Below, in pieces: positions 1 to 7,100 of a stretch of 15,746 nt of DNA. The stretch is taken from contig JBFIHZ010000063.1 of NCBI GenBank assembly GCA_041601535.1, positions 1 to 15,746 on the forward strand, in the 5' to 3' direction. Under the pieces are notes generated by a model. The model saw only the letters and a list, made by a program, of their open reading frames with translations, was not told the origin of the DNA and searched no databases. Origin of the DNA: JBFIHZ01 sp041601535 (GTDB taxonomy: Bacteria > Pseudomonadota > Gammaproteobacteria > Xanthomonadales > SZUA-36). The translations under genes were made by a program, and so were the position numbers. The number at the start of each line of letters is the position of its first letter. Position 1 is the stretch's first letter.

Positions 1-223
1 GAAACCGGATGCGGTCGCCGGCCTGCACGGTGCTGCCCAATTCCGCGGTTTCGCGATTTACCCGAACCGCTCCCGCGCGGATGTGGTTTTCCAGCGCACG
101 GCGGGAGCCCAGCCCGGCCCCGGCCATGACTTTCTGCAGCCGTTCCGGGCTGGCCTGAACGGCCGCGGCTGGGTCCTGTTGCCGTTTACCGCGGCGGGGT
201 TTGCTGGTGGGACGATGGCGCAT
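1..223 (-). CDS. rluB: 23S rRNA pseudouridine synthase RluB, N-terminal fragment
   Basis: The reading frame starts at the ATG whose first base is 223 and leaves the window at position 1, so only 74 codons are visible. After a basic, flexible leader of about 26 residues (PTSKPRRGKRQQ) comes an S4 RNA-binding domain: ERLQKVMAGAGLGSRRALE, then IRAGAVRVN and a GDRIRF strand. This is the standard N-terminus of the RsuA/RluB family, whose large-subunit member RluB isomerises a uridine in helix 89-90 of 23S rRNA. The catalytic domain lies outside the window. The gene begins 14 bases after the scpB stop, so it is almost certainly the last gene of the yciO-scpA-scpB-rluB operon. That position favours RluB over RsuA or RluE/F, which share the S4 domain. 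The ATG has only a weak ribosome binding site, so the exact start is less sure than the identity. Confidence 0.88.
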   Translation of the reverse strand, partial: MRHRPTSKPRRGKRQQDPAAAVQASPERLQKVMAGAGLGSRRALENHIRAGAVRVNRETAELGSTVQAGDRIRF

Positions 224-237
224 GACGGCAGCGGTAC

Positions 238-1092
238 TCAGGCTTGCCCGGCTTGCTGGGCTGAAGATTCGTCTGCTGCCGGCGCGGATTCGTCATCCGG
301 GCCGCTGTCTGCCTCTGCTAACTCTGCGGCGTCGCCTGTCTCAGTCGGGCCATCATCCTTGCTGTCTGCGTCTGCGTTGGTGGCTTCGCCGTCAGCCGCG
401 CTGTCCTCGGTGGCTTCTGCTGTTTCATCGGCATCACCGTCAGCATCGCCATTGTCCCCTGCGTTAATCTCTTCTGGGGCATCGTCGGCCTCTTCGCCGG
501 ACTCATTGCTGGCTTCTGCGTCAAATTCAAATTCCGGCTCCAGCGTATCCATATCACGGATTTCAGCCAGCGTGGGTAGCTGGTCCAGGCTGGCCAGGTT
601 GAAGTAATCCAGGAAGGCCTTGGTGGTGCCAAACAGCGCGGGCTTGCCGGGCACATCGCGGTGCCCCACCACGCGGATCCATTCCCGTTCCTGCAGGGTG
701 CGAATGATGTTGGAACTTACCGATACACCGCGCACTTCCTCGATTTCACCACGCGTCACCGGCTGGCGGTATGCAATCAGGGCCAGGGTTTCCAGCAGCG
801 CACGGGAATATCGTTGCGGCCGGCCTTCCCACAGGCGGGAAACCCACGGCATGACCTGTTCACGCGTTTGCAGGCGAAAGCCGGAGGCCACCTCGTTCAG
901 TTCAATACCCCGCCCGGAAAGATCTGCCGCCAGTTCTTCCAGTGCCTTGCCGATTTCACCCACGCTGGGTGCGTTTTCCTCGTCAAACAGGGAAGCCAGC
1001 TGGGCCGCGGTCAGCGGTTCGCCGGCTGCCAGCAGTACGGCTTCCAGTATGTGCTTGAGCGGCACGTTGGTATTCTCACCCCATTCAGGCAT
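238..1092 (-). CDS. scpB: Segregation and condensation protein B with acidic C-terminal tail
   Basis: ScpB is the winged-helix subunit that dimerises and binds ScpA in the SMC-ScpAB condensin, which compacts and helps separate sister chromosomes. The diagnostic segment YSRALLETLALIAYRQPVTR, followed by GEIEEVRGV, lies at residues 95-123 of this 284-residue form. The N-terminal wing begins LKHILEAVLLAAGEPL. The folded part ends near residue 190, where most ScpB proteins end. It is followed by about 92 residues made almost only of Ala, Asp, Glu, Ser, Gly, Thr and Asn, strongly acidic and presumably disordered. I place the start at the ATG at 1092 because a GAGAG motif sits 8 bases upstream. An in-frame ATG at 1110 (290 residues) has no ribosome binding site. 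The scpA stop is 43 bases upstream and rluB follows 14 bases downstream, so the genes are probably co-transcribed. Confidence 0.93.
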   Translation of the reverse strand: MPEWGENTNVPLKHILEAVLLAAGEPLTAAQLASLFDEENAPSVGEIGKALEELAADLSGRGIELNEVASGFRLQTREQVMPWVSRLWEGRPQRYSRALLETLALIAYRQPVTRGEIEEVRGVSVSSNIIRTLQEREWIRVVGHRDVPGKPALFGTTKAFLDYFNLASLDQLPTLAEIRDMDTLEPEFEFDAEASNESGEEADDAPEEINAGDNGDADGDADETAEATEDSAADGEATNADADSKDDGPTETGDAAELAEADSGPDDESAPAADESSAQQAGQA

Positions 1093-1100
1093 TGGTTTGT

Positions 1101-1105
1101 CTCTC
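1101..1105 (-). promoter_or_regulatory. Ribosome binding site deciding the scpB start
   Basis: GAGAG on the minus strand lies 8 bases before the ATG at 1092. The alternative ATG at 1110 is upstream of this motif and has nothing comparable, so the shorter ScpB is preferred. Confidence 0.55.
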
Positions 1106-1135
1106 AACATTTATTGGGTTGGGCATCTGCATGCT

Positions 1136-2125
1136 TCAGTCGGCCAGTACTTCCGATGAACTCGGCTGCTTCACGTAGATCTGGGCAAACGGCTTGCTCT
1201 GTACCAGATCGACCAGATGCTCACGCGTCAATTCCATCAGTGCCAGGAAGGTTACCACCACACCCATGCGGCCCTCTTCGGGAGAGAAAAAGCTGGAAAA
1301 TTCCAGGTAGGGGTTCTCACGCAGGCGGTCAATGATACGGGTCATGCGCTCACGCACCGACAGGGGTTCGCGGTTGATGTGGTGGTGGGTGAACAGTTCC
1401 GCCTGCGTCAATACGTCTTTCAGCGCCGCCAGCATGTCTTTCAGGTCGATTTCCGGCGGGATGCGCACCACCTGGCGGTCTTCCACCCAGGCCTCCAGCA
1501 CCGCGAAATCCCGGTCCCGGCGCGGCAGCTCGTCAATATCCTCGGCGGCCTGCTTGAAGCGCTCGTATTCCTGCAAGCGGCGCACCAGTTCGGCGCGCGG
1601 GTCCTCTTCCTCGCCTTCCTCGGCCTTGGGGCGTGGCAGCAGCATGCGTGACTTGATTTCAGCCAGTATGGCGGCCATCACCAGGTACTCGGCGGCCAGT
1701 TCGAACTGCACTTCGCGCAGCAGGTCGATATAGGAGATGTATTGCCGGGTGATTTCCGCGATCGGAATATCCAGGATATCCAGGTTCTGGCGGCGGATCA
1801 GGTAGAGCAACAGATCCAGCGGGCCCTCAAAGGCTTCCAGAAACACTTCCAGCGCATCAGGCGGGATGTACAGGTCTTCCGGTAACTTGGTGAACGGCTG
1901 GCCCTGCACCACGGCAAACGGCATTTCACCCTGATGCACCGCGCCGGAAGGGGCGTGATCCACTTGCTCGGCAGCGCTTTCATTGGCGGAATGGTCTTGT
2001 TCCGCAGGCCCTGTCCCCTCAGTCTCTGCGCCGCGCTGTTCCTCGGCCGCCCGTTCGCCGCCGGGCTGCTCGGAGCCGGCTTCGTCCTTGGATGGGGCTG
2101 GGTTCTGCGCTGCAGGGGAATTCAA
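1136..2125 (-). CDS. scpA: Segregation and condensation protein A with acidic N-terminal extension
   Basis: ScpA is the kleisin that bridges the SMC heads and carries ScpB. The family signature LEAFEGPLDLLLYLIRRQNL (residues 93-112) is followed by DILDIPIAEITRQYISYI and EYLVMAAILAEIKSRMLLP, all typical of the N-terminal SMC-neck-binding domain. The C-terminal winged helix that contacts the SMC cap is at about residues 285-320 (VVVTFLALMELTREHLV). The frame opens with a TTG codon at 2125 that has GAGAG 7 bases upstream. This gives 329 residues, longer than the roughly 250-300 usual for the family. The extra part is residues 1-67, rich in Glu, Ala, Gln, Gly and Pro. An internal ATG at 1924 (Met68), preceded by AGGGTG, would give a 262-residue core protein. 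The yciO stop is 35 bases upstream. Confidence 0.94.
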   Translation of the reverse strand: MNSPAAQNPAPSKDEAGSEQPGGERAAEEQRGAETEGTGPAEQDHSANESAAEQVDHAPSGAVHQGEMPFAVVQGQPFTKLPEDLYIPPDALEVFLEAFEGPLDLLLYLIRRQNLDILDIPIAEITRQYISYIDLLREVQFELAAEYLVMAAILAEIKSRMLLPRPKAEEGEEEDPRAELVRRLQEYERFKQAAEDIDELPRRDRDFAVLEAWVEDRQVVRIPPEIDLKDMLAALKDVLTQAELFTHHHINREPLSVRERMTRIIDRLRENPYLEFSSFFSPEEGRMGVVVTFLALMELTREHLVDLVQSKPFAQIYVKQPSSSEVLAD

Positions 2126-2132
2126 AACGGTT

Positions 2133-2137
2133 CTCTC
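2133..2137 (-). promoter_or_regulatory. Ribosome binding site supporting the TTG start of scpA
   Basis: GAGAG on the minus strand sits 7 bases before TTG at 2125. No ATG or GTG lies in frame between it and the yciO stop, so the site supports the rare TTG start and the extended ScpA. Confidence 0.5.
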
Positions 2138-2160
2138 GGGCTTTCCAGGCTGATGAAGGG

Positions 2161-2775
2161 TCAGAAGTTTATCACGCCGCTGCCCTGGCGCAGTATGGCG
2201 GGGTGGTCACCGCTCAGGTCCACCAGGGTGGTAGGCTCGAGCGGGCAGTAACCGGCATCGACGAACAGGTCCACCATGCCGTTTACGGCGTCGTACAGGT
2301 CCTCGCTGTCAAAAATCTCATCTTCCGTGCCGGGCATGATCAGCGATGAACTGAGCAAAGGCTCATCCATGGTTTTCAGAATCGCCTGTACCACCGGATG
2401 GTCAGGGATGCGGATGCCAATGGTCTGGGTTTTGCGCTGGCGGGCTGACTTGGGCACCTTGCTGGTGGCCGGCAGGATAAAGGTGAATGGCCCCGGAGTG
2501 ACCTGCCGGATCAGCCGGTGTGAGGGGTTGCTGACCTTGGCAAGGTGGCCCACGTCCGACAGCGAACGGCAACAGAATGTGAAATGGTGGCGTTGGTCCA
2601 GTTGCCGGATACGCACCACCCGTTCCTGGGCTTTGCGGTTGTCCGCCCGCCAGCCGAAGGCATAACCGGAATCTGTGGGGTAGGCAATCAGCCCGCCGCG
2701 CACCAGTACGCCAACGATGTGATCAATATGCCGGGGGTTCAGGCCCTGCACTCTGACTTCGATTCGCTCGCTCAT
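2161..2775 (-). CDS. yciO: YciO-type Sua5/YrdC family protein
   Basis: The protein has 204 residues, matching E. coli YciO. Members of the Sua5/YrdC superfamily bind ATP, threonine and bicarbonate, and the tRNA-modifying members make threonylcarbamoyl-AMP for t6A37. YciO is a paralogue whose physiological role is less certain. Visible family segments are IAYPTDSGYAFG at residues 30-41, RQLDQRHHFTFCCRSLSDV at about 57-75 (the YciO form of the substrate-binding strand), TPGPFTFIL at 93-101, GIRIPDHP at 120-127 and the serine triplet at 142-144. A GGAG lies about 9 bases before the ATG. It heads the yciO-scpA-scpB-rluB run, an arrangement common in gammaproteobacteria. Naming it threonylcarbamoyl-AMP synthase would go beyond what the sequence shows. 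Confidence 0.9.
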   Translation of the reverse strand: MSERIEVRVQGLNPRHIDHIVGVLVRGGLIAYPTDSGYAFGWRADNRKAQERVVRIRQLDQRHHFTFCCRSLSDVGHLAKVSNPSHRLIRQVTPGPFTFILPATSKVPKSARQRKTQTIGIRIPDHPVVQAILKTMDEPLLSSSLIMPGTEDEIFDSEDLYDAVNGMVDLFVDAGYCPLEPTTLVDLSGDHPAILRQGSGVINF

Positions 2776-2973
2776 GCCTTAAGGCTCCGCAACGGGGTTA
2801 ATGCAACAGGGCATTCTAAATCAGCCAGCCGCCACGGAACAGGCTTATTCCACCGGGTGGAGCCGTAGCCTTGAGCCGGAGTGTGCCAGTTGCCGGCGAT
2901 TTCTGGCCGCCCGGGCTTGTGCCCCTTGCGGCGTAAACGTAAGCTGTCGCCTGCTGAATTTTGTGGATTGGCC
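2776..2973. promoter_or_regulatory. Divergent intergenic region between yciO and yciI
   Basis: This 198-base spacer must hold the promoters of the yciO-scpAB-rluB operon (leftward) and of yciI-bolA (rightward). The best leftward -10 candidate is TAGAAT on the minus strand at 2813-2818, which would give a leader of about 30 bases before yciO, but no good -35 lies 16-18 bases from it. I see no convincing rightward promoter, riboswitch or further gene. Confidence 0.35.
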
Positions 2974-3276
2974 ATGTGGTACGTAATCTATTCAAACGAC
3001 AATGAAAACAGCCTGCCGGCGCGTGCTGCGGCACGGGCAGATCACCTGGCCCGCCTGCAGCGCCTGATGGAACAGGGGCGTCTGCTGCTGGCTGGTCCGC
3101 GGCCGGCCATTGATGCCGATGACCCCGGTCCGGCAGGTTTCCTGGGTTCGCTGGTCGTGGCCGAGTTCGAATCACTGCAACAGGCGCAGGAGTGGGCCGA
3201 TGCGGACCCCTACATGGCCGCCGGAGTGTACCGCGACGTGAGCGTGAGCCCGTTCAAACGGGTCATGCCGCTTTAA
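2974..3276 (+). CDS. yciI: YciI family protein
   Basis: A 100-residue protein with the dimeric alpha-beta-barrel (ferredoxin-like) YciI fold. The sequence shows MWYVIYSNDNENSL, then ARADHLARLQRL with His24, EQGRLLLAGPRPAID, GFLGSLVVAEFESLQQAQ and WADADPY with Asp78, closing with VYRDVSVSPFKRV. His24 and Asp78 match the conserved pair proposed as an active site in this family, though no reaction is firmly established. The start is ATG 2974, which fits the family N-terminus exactly. The frame stays open to 2881 upstream, but that extension has no family resemblance. The ribosome binding site is weak. It is followed after 12 bases by a BolA gene, an adjacency also seen in other pseudomonad- and betaproteobacteria-like genomes, where a yciB septation gene often lies nearby. 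None is visible here. Confidence 0.92.
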   Translation: MWYVIYSNDNENSLPARAAARADHLARLQRLMEQGRLLLAGPRPAIDADDPGPAGFLGSLVVAEFESLQQAQEWADADPYMAAGVYRDVSVSPFKRVMPL

Positions 3277-3288
3277 GGCCCGGCTGTA

Positions 3289-3555
3289 ATGGATACCGAA
3301 CAGAGAATGACGGAAATGCGCCGCCGGCTGGAGGCAGCGCTGCAACCCTCACGGCTTGAAATCATCGATGAGGGCCACAAACACGTAGGTCACGAGGGCG
3401 CCAAAGATGGCCGTGGCCATTTCGTGGTGCATATCGAGTCAGCTGCTTTTGCAGGCAAAACGCCGTTGCAGCGCCACCGTCTGGTCTATGACGCGATGGA
3501 CGAGCTGATGCAGACGGATATTCATGCCCTGACGATTGACGCCCGGCTGCCTTGA
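3289..3555 (+). CDS. bolA: BolA family protein
   Basis: An 88-residue BolA-like protein. BolA proteins pair with monothiol glutaredoxins to bind a 2Fe-2S cluster, and some influence transcription and cell shape. Family features are LEIIDEGHKHVGHEG (residues 23-37, with the His-rich loop of the BolA1 type), HFVVHIESAAFAGKTPLQRH (44-63, containing the FxGK and RHR motifs) and the terminal strand IHALTIDAR. The start ATG 3289 is preceded by AAGG at about 10 bases, and a second ATG at 3307 would remove six residues. It lies 12 bases behind yciI and its stop is only 8 bases from the queF stop on the other strand. No glutaredoxin gene is in the window, so the partner cannot be read from context. 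Confidence 0.9.
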   Translation: MDTEQRMTEMRRRLEAALQPSRLEIIDEGHKHVGHEGAKDGRGHFVVHIESAAFAGKTPLQRHRLVYDAMDELMQTDIHALTIDARLP

Positions 3556-3563
3556 GCGCTGCT

Positions 3564-3932
3564 TCAGGGTTTCCAGTCGGGGCTCTGATGCTCGACTTCA
3601 ACAGTGGTGTAGATACCGCCCCGAACGTTGAATTCGGCGGTCAGGCGGATATAGCGTGGGTCCAGCGCGGCCACCAGGTCGTCGAGGATGCGATTGGTGA
3701 GGTCCTCGTGGAAGCCGCCTTCGTCGCGGTAACTCCACAAGTACAGTTTCCACGACTTCAGCTCCACGCAATGCTGGTCCGGAATGTATTCAAGTTCCAG
3801 CGTGGCAAAATCGGGCTGGCCGGTCTTGGGGCACAAACAGGTAAATTCTGGAGATTCGATGCGGATGGTATAATCCCGTGAGGGTTTGGGGTTGGGAAAA
3901 ACCTCCAGTTGTTTGCTGGCCTCGGTACTCAT
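3564..3932 (-). CDS. queF: NADPH-dependent 7-cyano-7-deazaguanine reductase, short unimodular QueF
   Basis: QueF reduces preQ0 to preQ1 with NADPH in queuosine biosynthesis (EC 1.7.1.13). At 122 residues this is the one-domain type I enzyme known from Bacillus subtilis, not the two-domain form of E. coli. The nucleophilic cysteine is Cys34 in TCLCPKTGQPDFA, equivalent to B. subtilis Cys55, and Asp41 matches Asp62. The NADPH motif is ELKSWKLYLWSYR at 57-69. GGFHEDL carries His75 and Glu76, equivalent to His96 and Glu97. RGGIYTTVEVEH closes the fold. AGGAG 5 bases before ATG 3932 fixes the start. It ends 8 bases from bolA (convergent) and is divergent from smc. No other queuosine gene is present, and I see no preQ1 riboswitch in its short leader. 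Confidence 0.95.
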   Translation of the reverse strand: MSTEASKQLEVFPNPKPSRDYTIRIESPEFTCLCPKTGQPDFATLELEYIPDQHCVELKSWKLYLWSYRDEGGFHEDLTNRILDDLVAALDPRYIRLTAEFNVRGGIYTTVEVEHQSPDWKP

Positions 3933-3996
3933 TCGTGCTCCTGAAAACGATAAAATTTCATAAATAAATCAATAAGCGAAGCAGTTTAGCCATTTC
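3933..3996. promoter_or_regulatory. AT-rich divergent promoter region of queF and smc
   Basis: This 64-base stretch is much richer in A and T than its surroundings (for example ATAAAATTTCATAAATAAAT from 3950). It lies between the queF start and the region leading into smc, so it probably holds promoters in both directions. I could not find a -35/-10 pair with good spacing for either gene. AGGAG at 3938-3942 is the queF ribosome binding site. Confidence 0.4.
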
Positions 3997-4128
3997 ATGA
4001 ACACTATTACAATGCGTGGCCGGGCCATTTCCCGGAATTTCTGGCTGCACCGTAAAGCACAGGCCTGGCAGACACGGGCCGAATTCACCGCTGGCGGAAG
4101 GGCCGCAGCGCGTGCGGAGACTGATTAA
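3997..4128 (+). CDS. Candidate small ORF (43 residues) overlapping the smc start
   Basis: An open frame from ATG 3997 to TAA at 4126-4128 encodes a basic 43-residue peptide beginning MNTITMRGRAISRNFWLHRK, with two Trp and an Ala/Arg-rich end. Its stop and the smc ATG share one base (TAATG), the geometry of translational coupling. GGAG for smc lies inside the ORF, 8-9 bases before the smc start. The ORF itself has no good ribosome binding site and a later in-frame ATG at 4012, and its codon use is not strikingly like that of the neighbours. I do not recognise the peptide. It may be a leader ORF, a small protein, or chance. Confidence 0.3.
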   Translation: MNTITMRGRAISRNFWLHRKAQAWQTRAEFTAGGRAAARAETD

Positions 4129-7100
4129 TGCGGCTTACAGCCATCAAGCTGGCGGGTTTCAAATCGTTTGTTGACCCCACCACATTTTACGCACCCACCA
4201 ATCTGACCGGCATAGTCGGTCCCAACGGCTGCGGCAAATCCAATATCATCGACGCGGTGCGCTGGGTAATGGGCGAGGGCTCTGCCAAGGTTTTGCGTGG
4301 CGAATCCATGGCCGATGTGATTTTCTCCGGTTCATCCACCCGTAAACCGGTGGGCACGGCAACCGTTGAACTGGTATTTGACAACTCCGATGGCCGGGTG
4401 GGCGGCCAGTTCGCCGAATACAACGAAATTTCGGTAAAACGGCAAGTGTCACGCGACGGCGTTTCGGGATATTTCCTCAATGGCACGCGTTGCCGCCGCA
4501 AGGATGTGCGCGACCTGTTTCTGGGTACCGGCCTCGGTTCCCGCAGTTATTCGATTATTGAACAGGGCATGATTTCCGCTGTGGTGGACGCGCGGCCGGA
4601 AGAAATCCGCGCACACCTGGAAGAAGCGGCCGGAATTTCCCGCTACAAGGAGCGCCGCCGCGAGACGGAAAACCGCATTCAGCACACCCGCGATAATCTG
4701 GCCCGGCTGTCCGACCTGCGCGAGGAGGTTACCAAGCATCTGAACCGCCTGCAGCGCCAGGCGGCGGCCGCGCGGCGTTACAAGAAGCTGAAAAAGGAAC
4801 GGCGCGAGCTGGAATCGCGCATGCTCACTCTGCGCTGGCGCGACTTGAAACAGCAGACCGAAGCAGGGCTGAAAGCGCTGCAGAAAAAGGAAACCAGCCT
4901 GCAGGAGAGCATTGCCGGCCAGCGGGCGGCGGAGAAATCGCTGGAAGACATTCATCAGCAGCAAACCCAGGCCAGCGAAAAATTCTCCGAGGTGCAGGGC
5001 GAGCTCTACCAGGTGGGCAGCGAAATAGCCCGGCTGGAACAAACCATCCAGCACGAGCGTGAACTGCAGGCGCGGCAGAAACAGGAGTTTGAAGAGACCT
5101 CAGCCGCACTGAATGACCTGGAAAAGCACATGGTGCTGGACCGTGCGCAAATCGAGGACATCACCCAGGCGCTGGCCGAAGTGGAACCGGCGCTGGAACT
5201 GGCGCAACAGGCCGAACAGGCCGCCAATGAAGCGATGCTGGCAGCGGATGCCGAAGTACAGGCCTGGCAGGAAACCTTTGAGGCGCATCATCATCGCAGT
5301 GCCGAATGCCAGCGCGAAGCCGATCTCAAACGCGCCGAAGCGAACAACCTGGACCAGCGCATGCACGCCAATTCGCGCCGGCTGGAGTCGCTGAGCCAGG
5401 AAACGGTCAATGTGGACACCGCGGCCATCCTGTCGGCGCTGCAAGGCCTGGATAACGAGGTGATGGAACTCACTGCAGCGGAAACCGCCCTGCAGGAAAA
5501 GCTGGACATGCTGCGGGAAGATCAGCGGCAACGGCAAAACGCACTGCGCGACCAGGAAACTGCCGTGCGCCAGCAACAGCGGGAAATGCACACCAAGGAA
5601 GGCCGTCTGGAATCCCTGCAGGCACTGCAGTCCGCCGCGCTGGCCGGGGAAGCCAACAACCGCTGGCTGAAACAGCACGGCCTGGAAAAGGCACCACGGC
5701 TGGCCAAGGCGATCAAGGTGAAAAGCGGCTGGGAAACGGCGGTGGAAACCGTGCTGGGCCCGTGGCTGCAATCGGTCATGGCCGGCGGTGATGACCGCCT
5801 GGTGCAGGCCTTGTCACAGGCAGAAAATGCCAACCTGGACCTGGTCGATGATGCCCGTGGCGGCGTAACGGCCAGGCCGGGTACTTTGGCGGAACACGTC
5901 ACCGCACCCGATGCCGTGATGCACTGGTTGAACTCCGTGCGGGTGGTGGAATCCCTGGAGCAGGGCTGGTCGCAGCGTGACCGCCTGGCCGAGGGAGAGT
6001 CATGCATTACCACCGCTGGCGAATGGCTGGGTGCCGGCTGGGTTCGCATTGCCCGCGGCAAGGCGGCTGAAGATGGCATGCTGGCCAGGGAAAATGCGAT
6101 TGCCGAGTTGCAGGACAGTCTGCAGCAGCTGACGGCGGAGGTGGGCGAGCAGTCCGGTCGACTCGAGGCAGAACGCGAGGCGCTGGCGGAACTGCAGCAG
6201 CAGATCCAGGATCTGCAGACAGAGACCAATAACCTCCATCGCAAGCGCAGCGAGGTGGAAGGCCAGGCGCAAAGCCGCCGTGACAGCATCAAGATGATGG
6301 ACGAACGCCAGGCGGTGATCGGTGCTGAAGTAAGTGAATTGCAGCAACAGATCAACCAGGACCAGCAAGCCGTGGGCGCAGCCCGCAACCTGCTGGATGG
6401 CCTGGTCGAGCAGATGGCCGGTCTCAAAAAAGAGCGCGACGAACTGGACGCGCGCCGCAGCCAGTTGATGGCGCGGCGTGATGAAGCCAGGGTCAAGTTG
6501 CGCGAAGCACGTGACCAGCGGCATGAACTGGCTCTGAAAGCGGAATCGCGGCGGGCCGGCATGGACTCGCTGCGCCAGTCGCTGCAGCGTATGGATACCC
6601 AGATCAGTCAGCTGCAACAGCGTTACGTCAATCTCAGCGAGCAGATGGCGCGTGCAGAGCAGCCGGAGAAAACCCATACCGCGGCGATGGACGCCTTGCT
6701 CAAGCGCCGCGTTGAGACCGAGGCACGGCTGGCCAGCGAACGCGCCGCGCTGCAGCAGCTCGAGGAACAGTACCGCGAACAGGACACGGCACGGCAGCAG
6801 GCGGTGCAAACGGCCGATGAAATCCGCCAGAAGCTTGAGCATGCACGCCTGCAACAGCAGGAAATTGAACTCAATGCGCGTTCATTGCAGCGCCAGGTCG
6901 CCGAACTGGGCGGTGATGTGGAGGAACTGATTGAGGCCATTCCCGACGATGCGGAAGTGGAACAATGGGAAGCGGAACTGCAACGGCTGCAGGACAACAT
7001 CAGCCGCCTGGAACCGGTTAACCTGGCCGCTATCGACGAATTCGAGGAAGAGCAAAAGCGCAAGGACTACCTGGATGCGCAGGACGCTGACCTGTGCCAG

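Noticed and set aside
3933..3996. preQ1 riboswitch upstream of queF
   Set aside because: The leader lacks the C-rich and A-rich segments of a preQ1-I aptamer and is mostly AT-rich promoter-like sequence.
5522..6562. Minus-strand open frame of 346 codons within smc
   Set aside because: Ser/Arg/Cys-rich low-complexity translation typical of an antisense shadow of the coiled-coil region.
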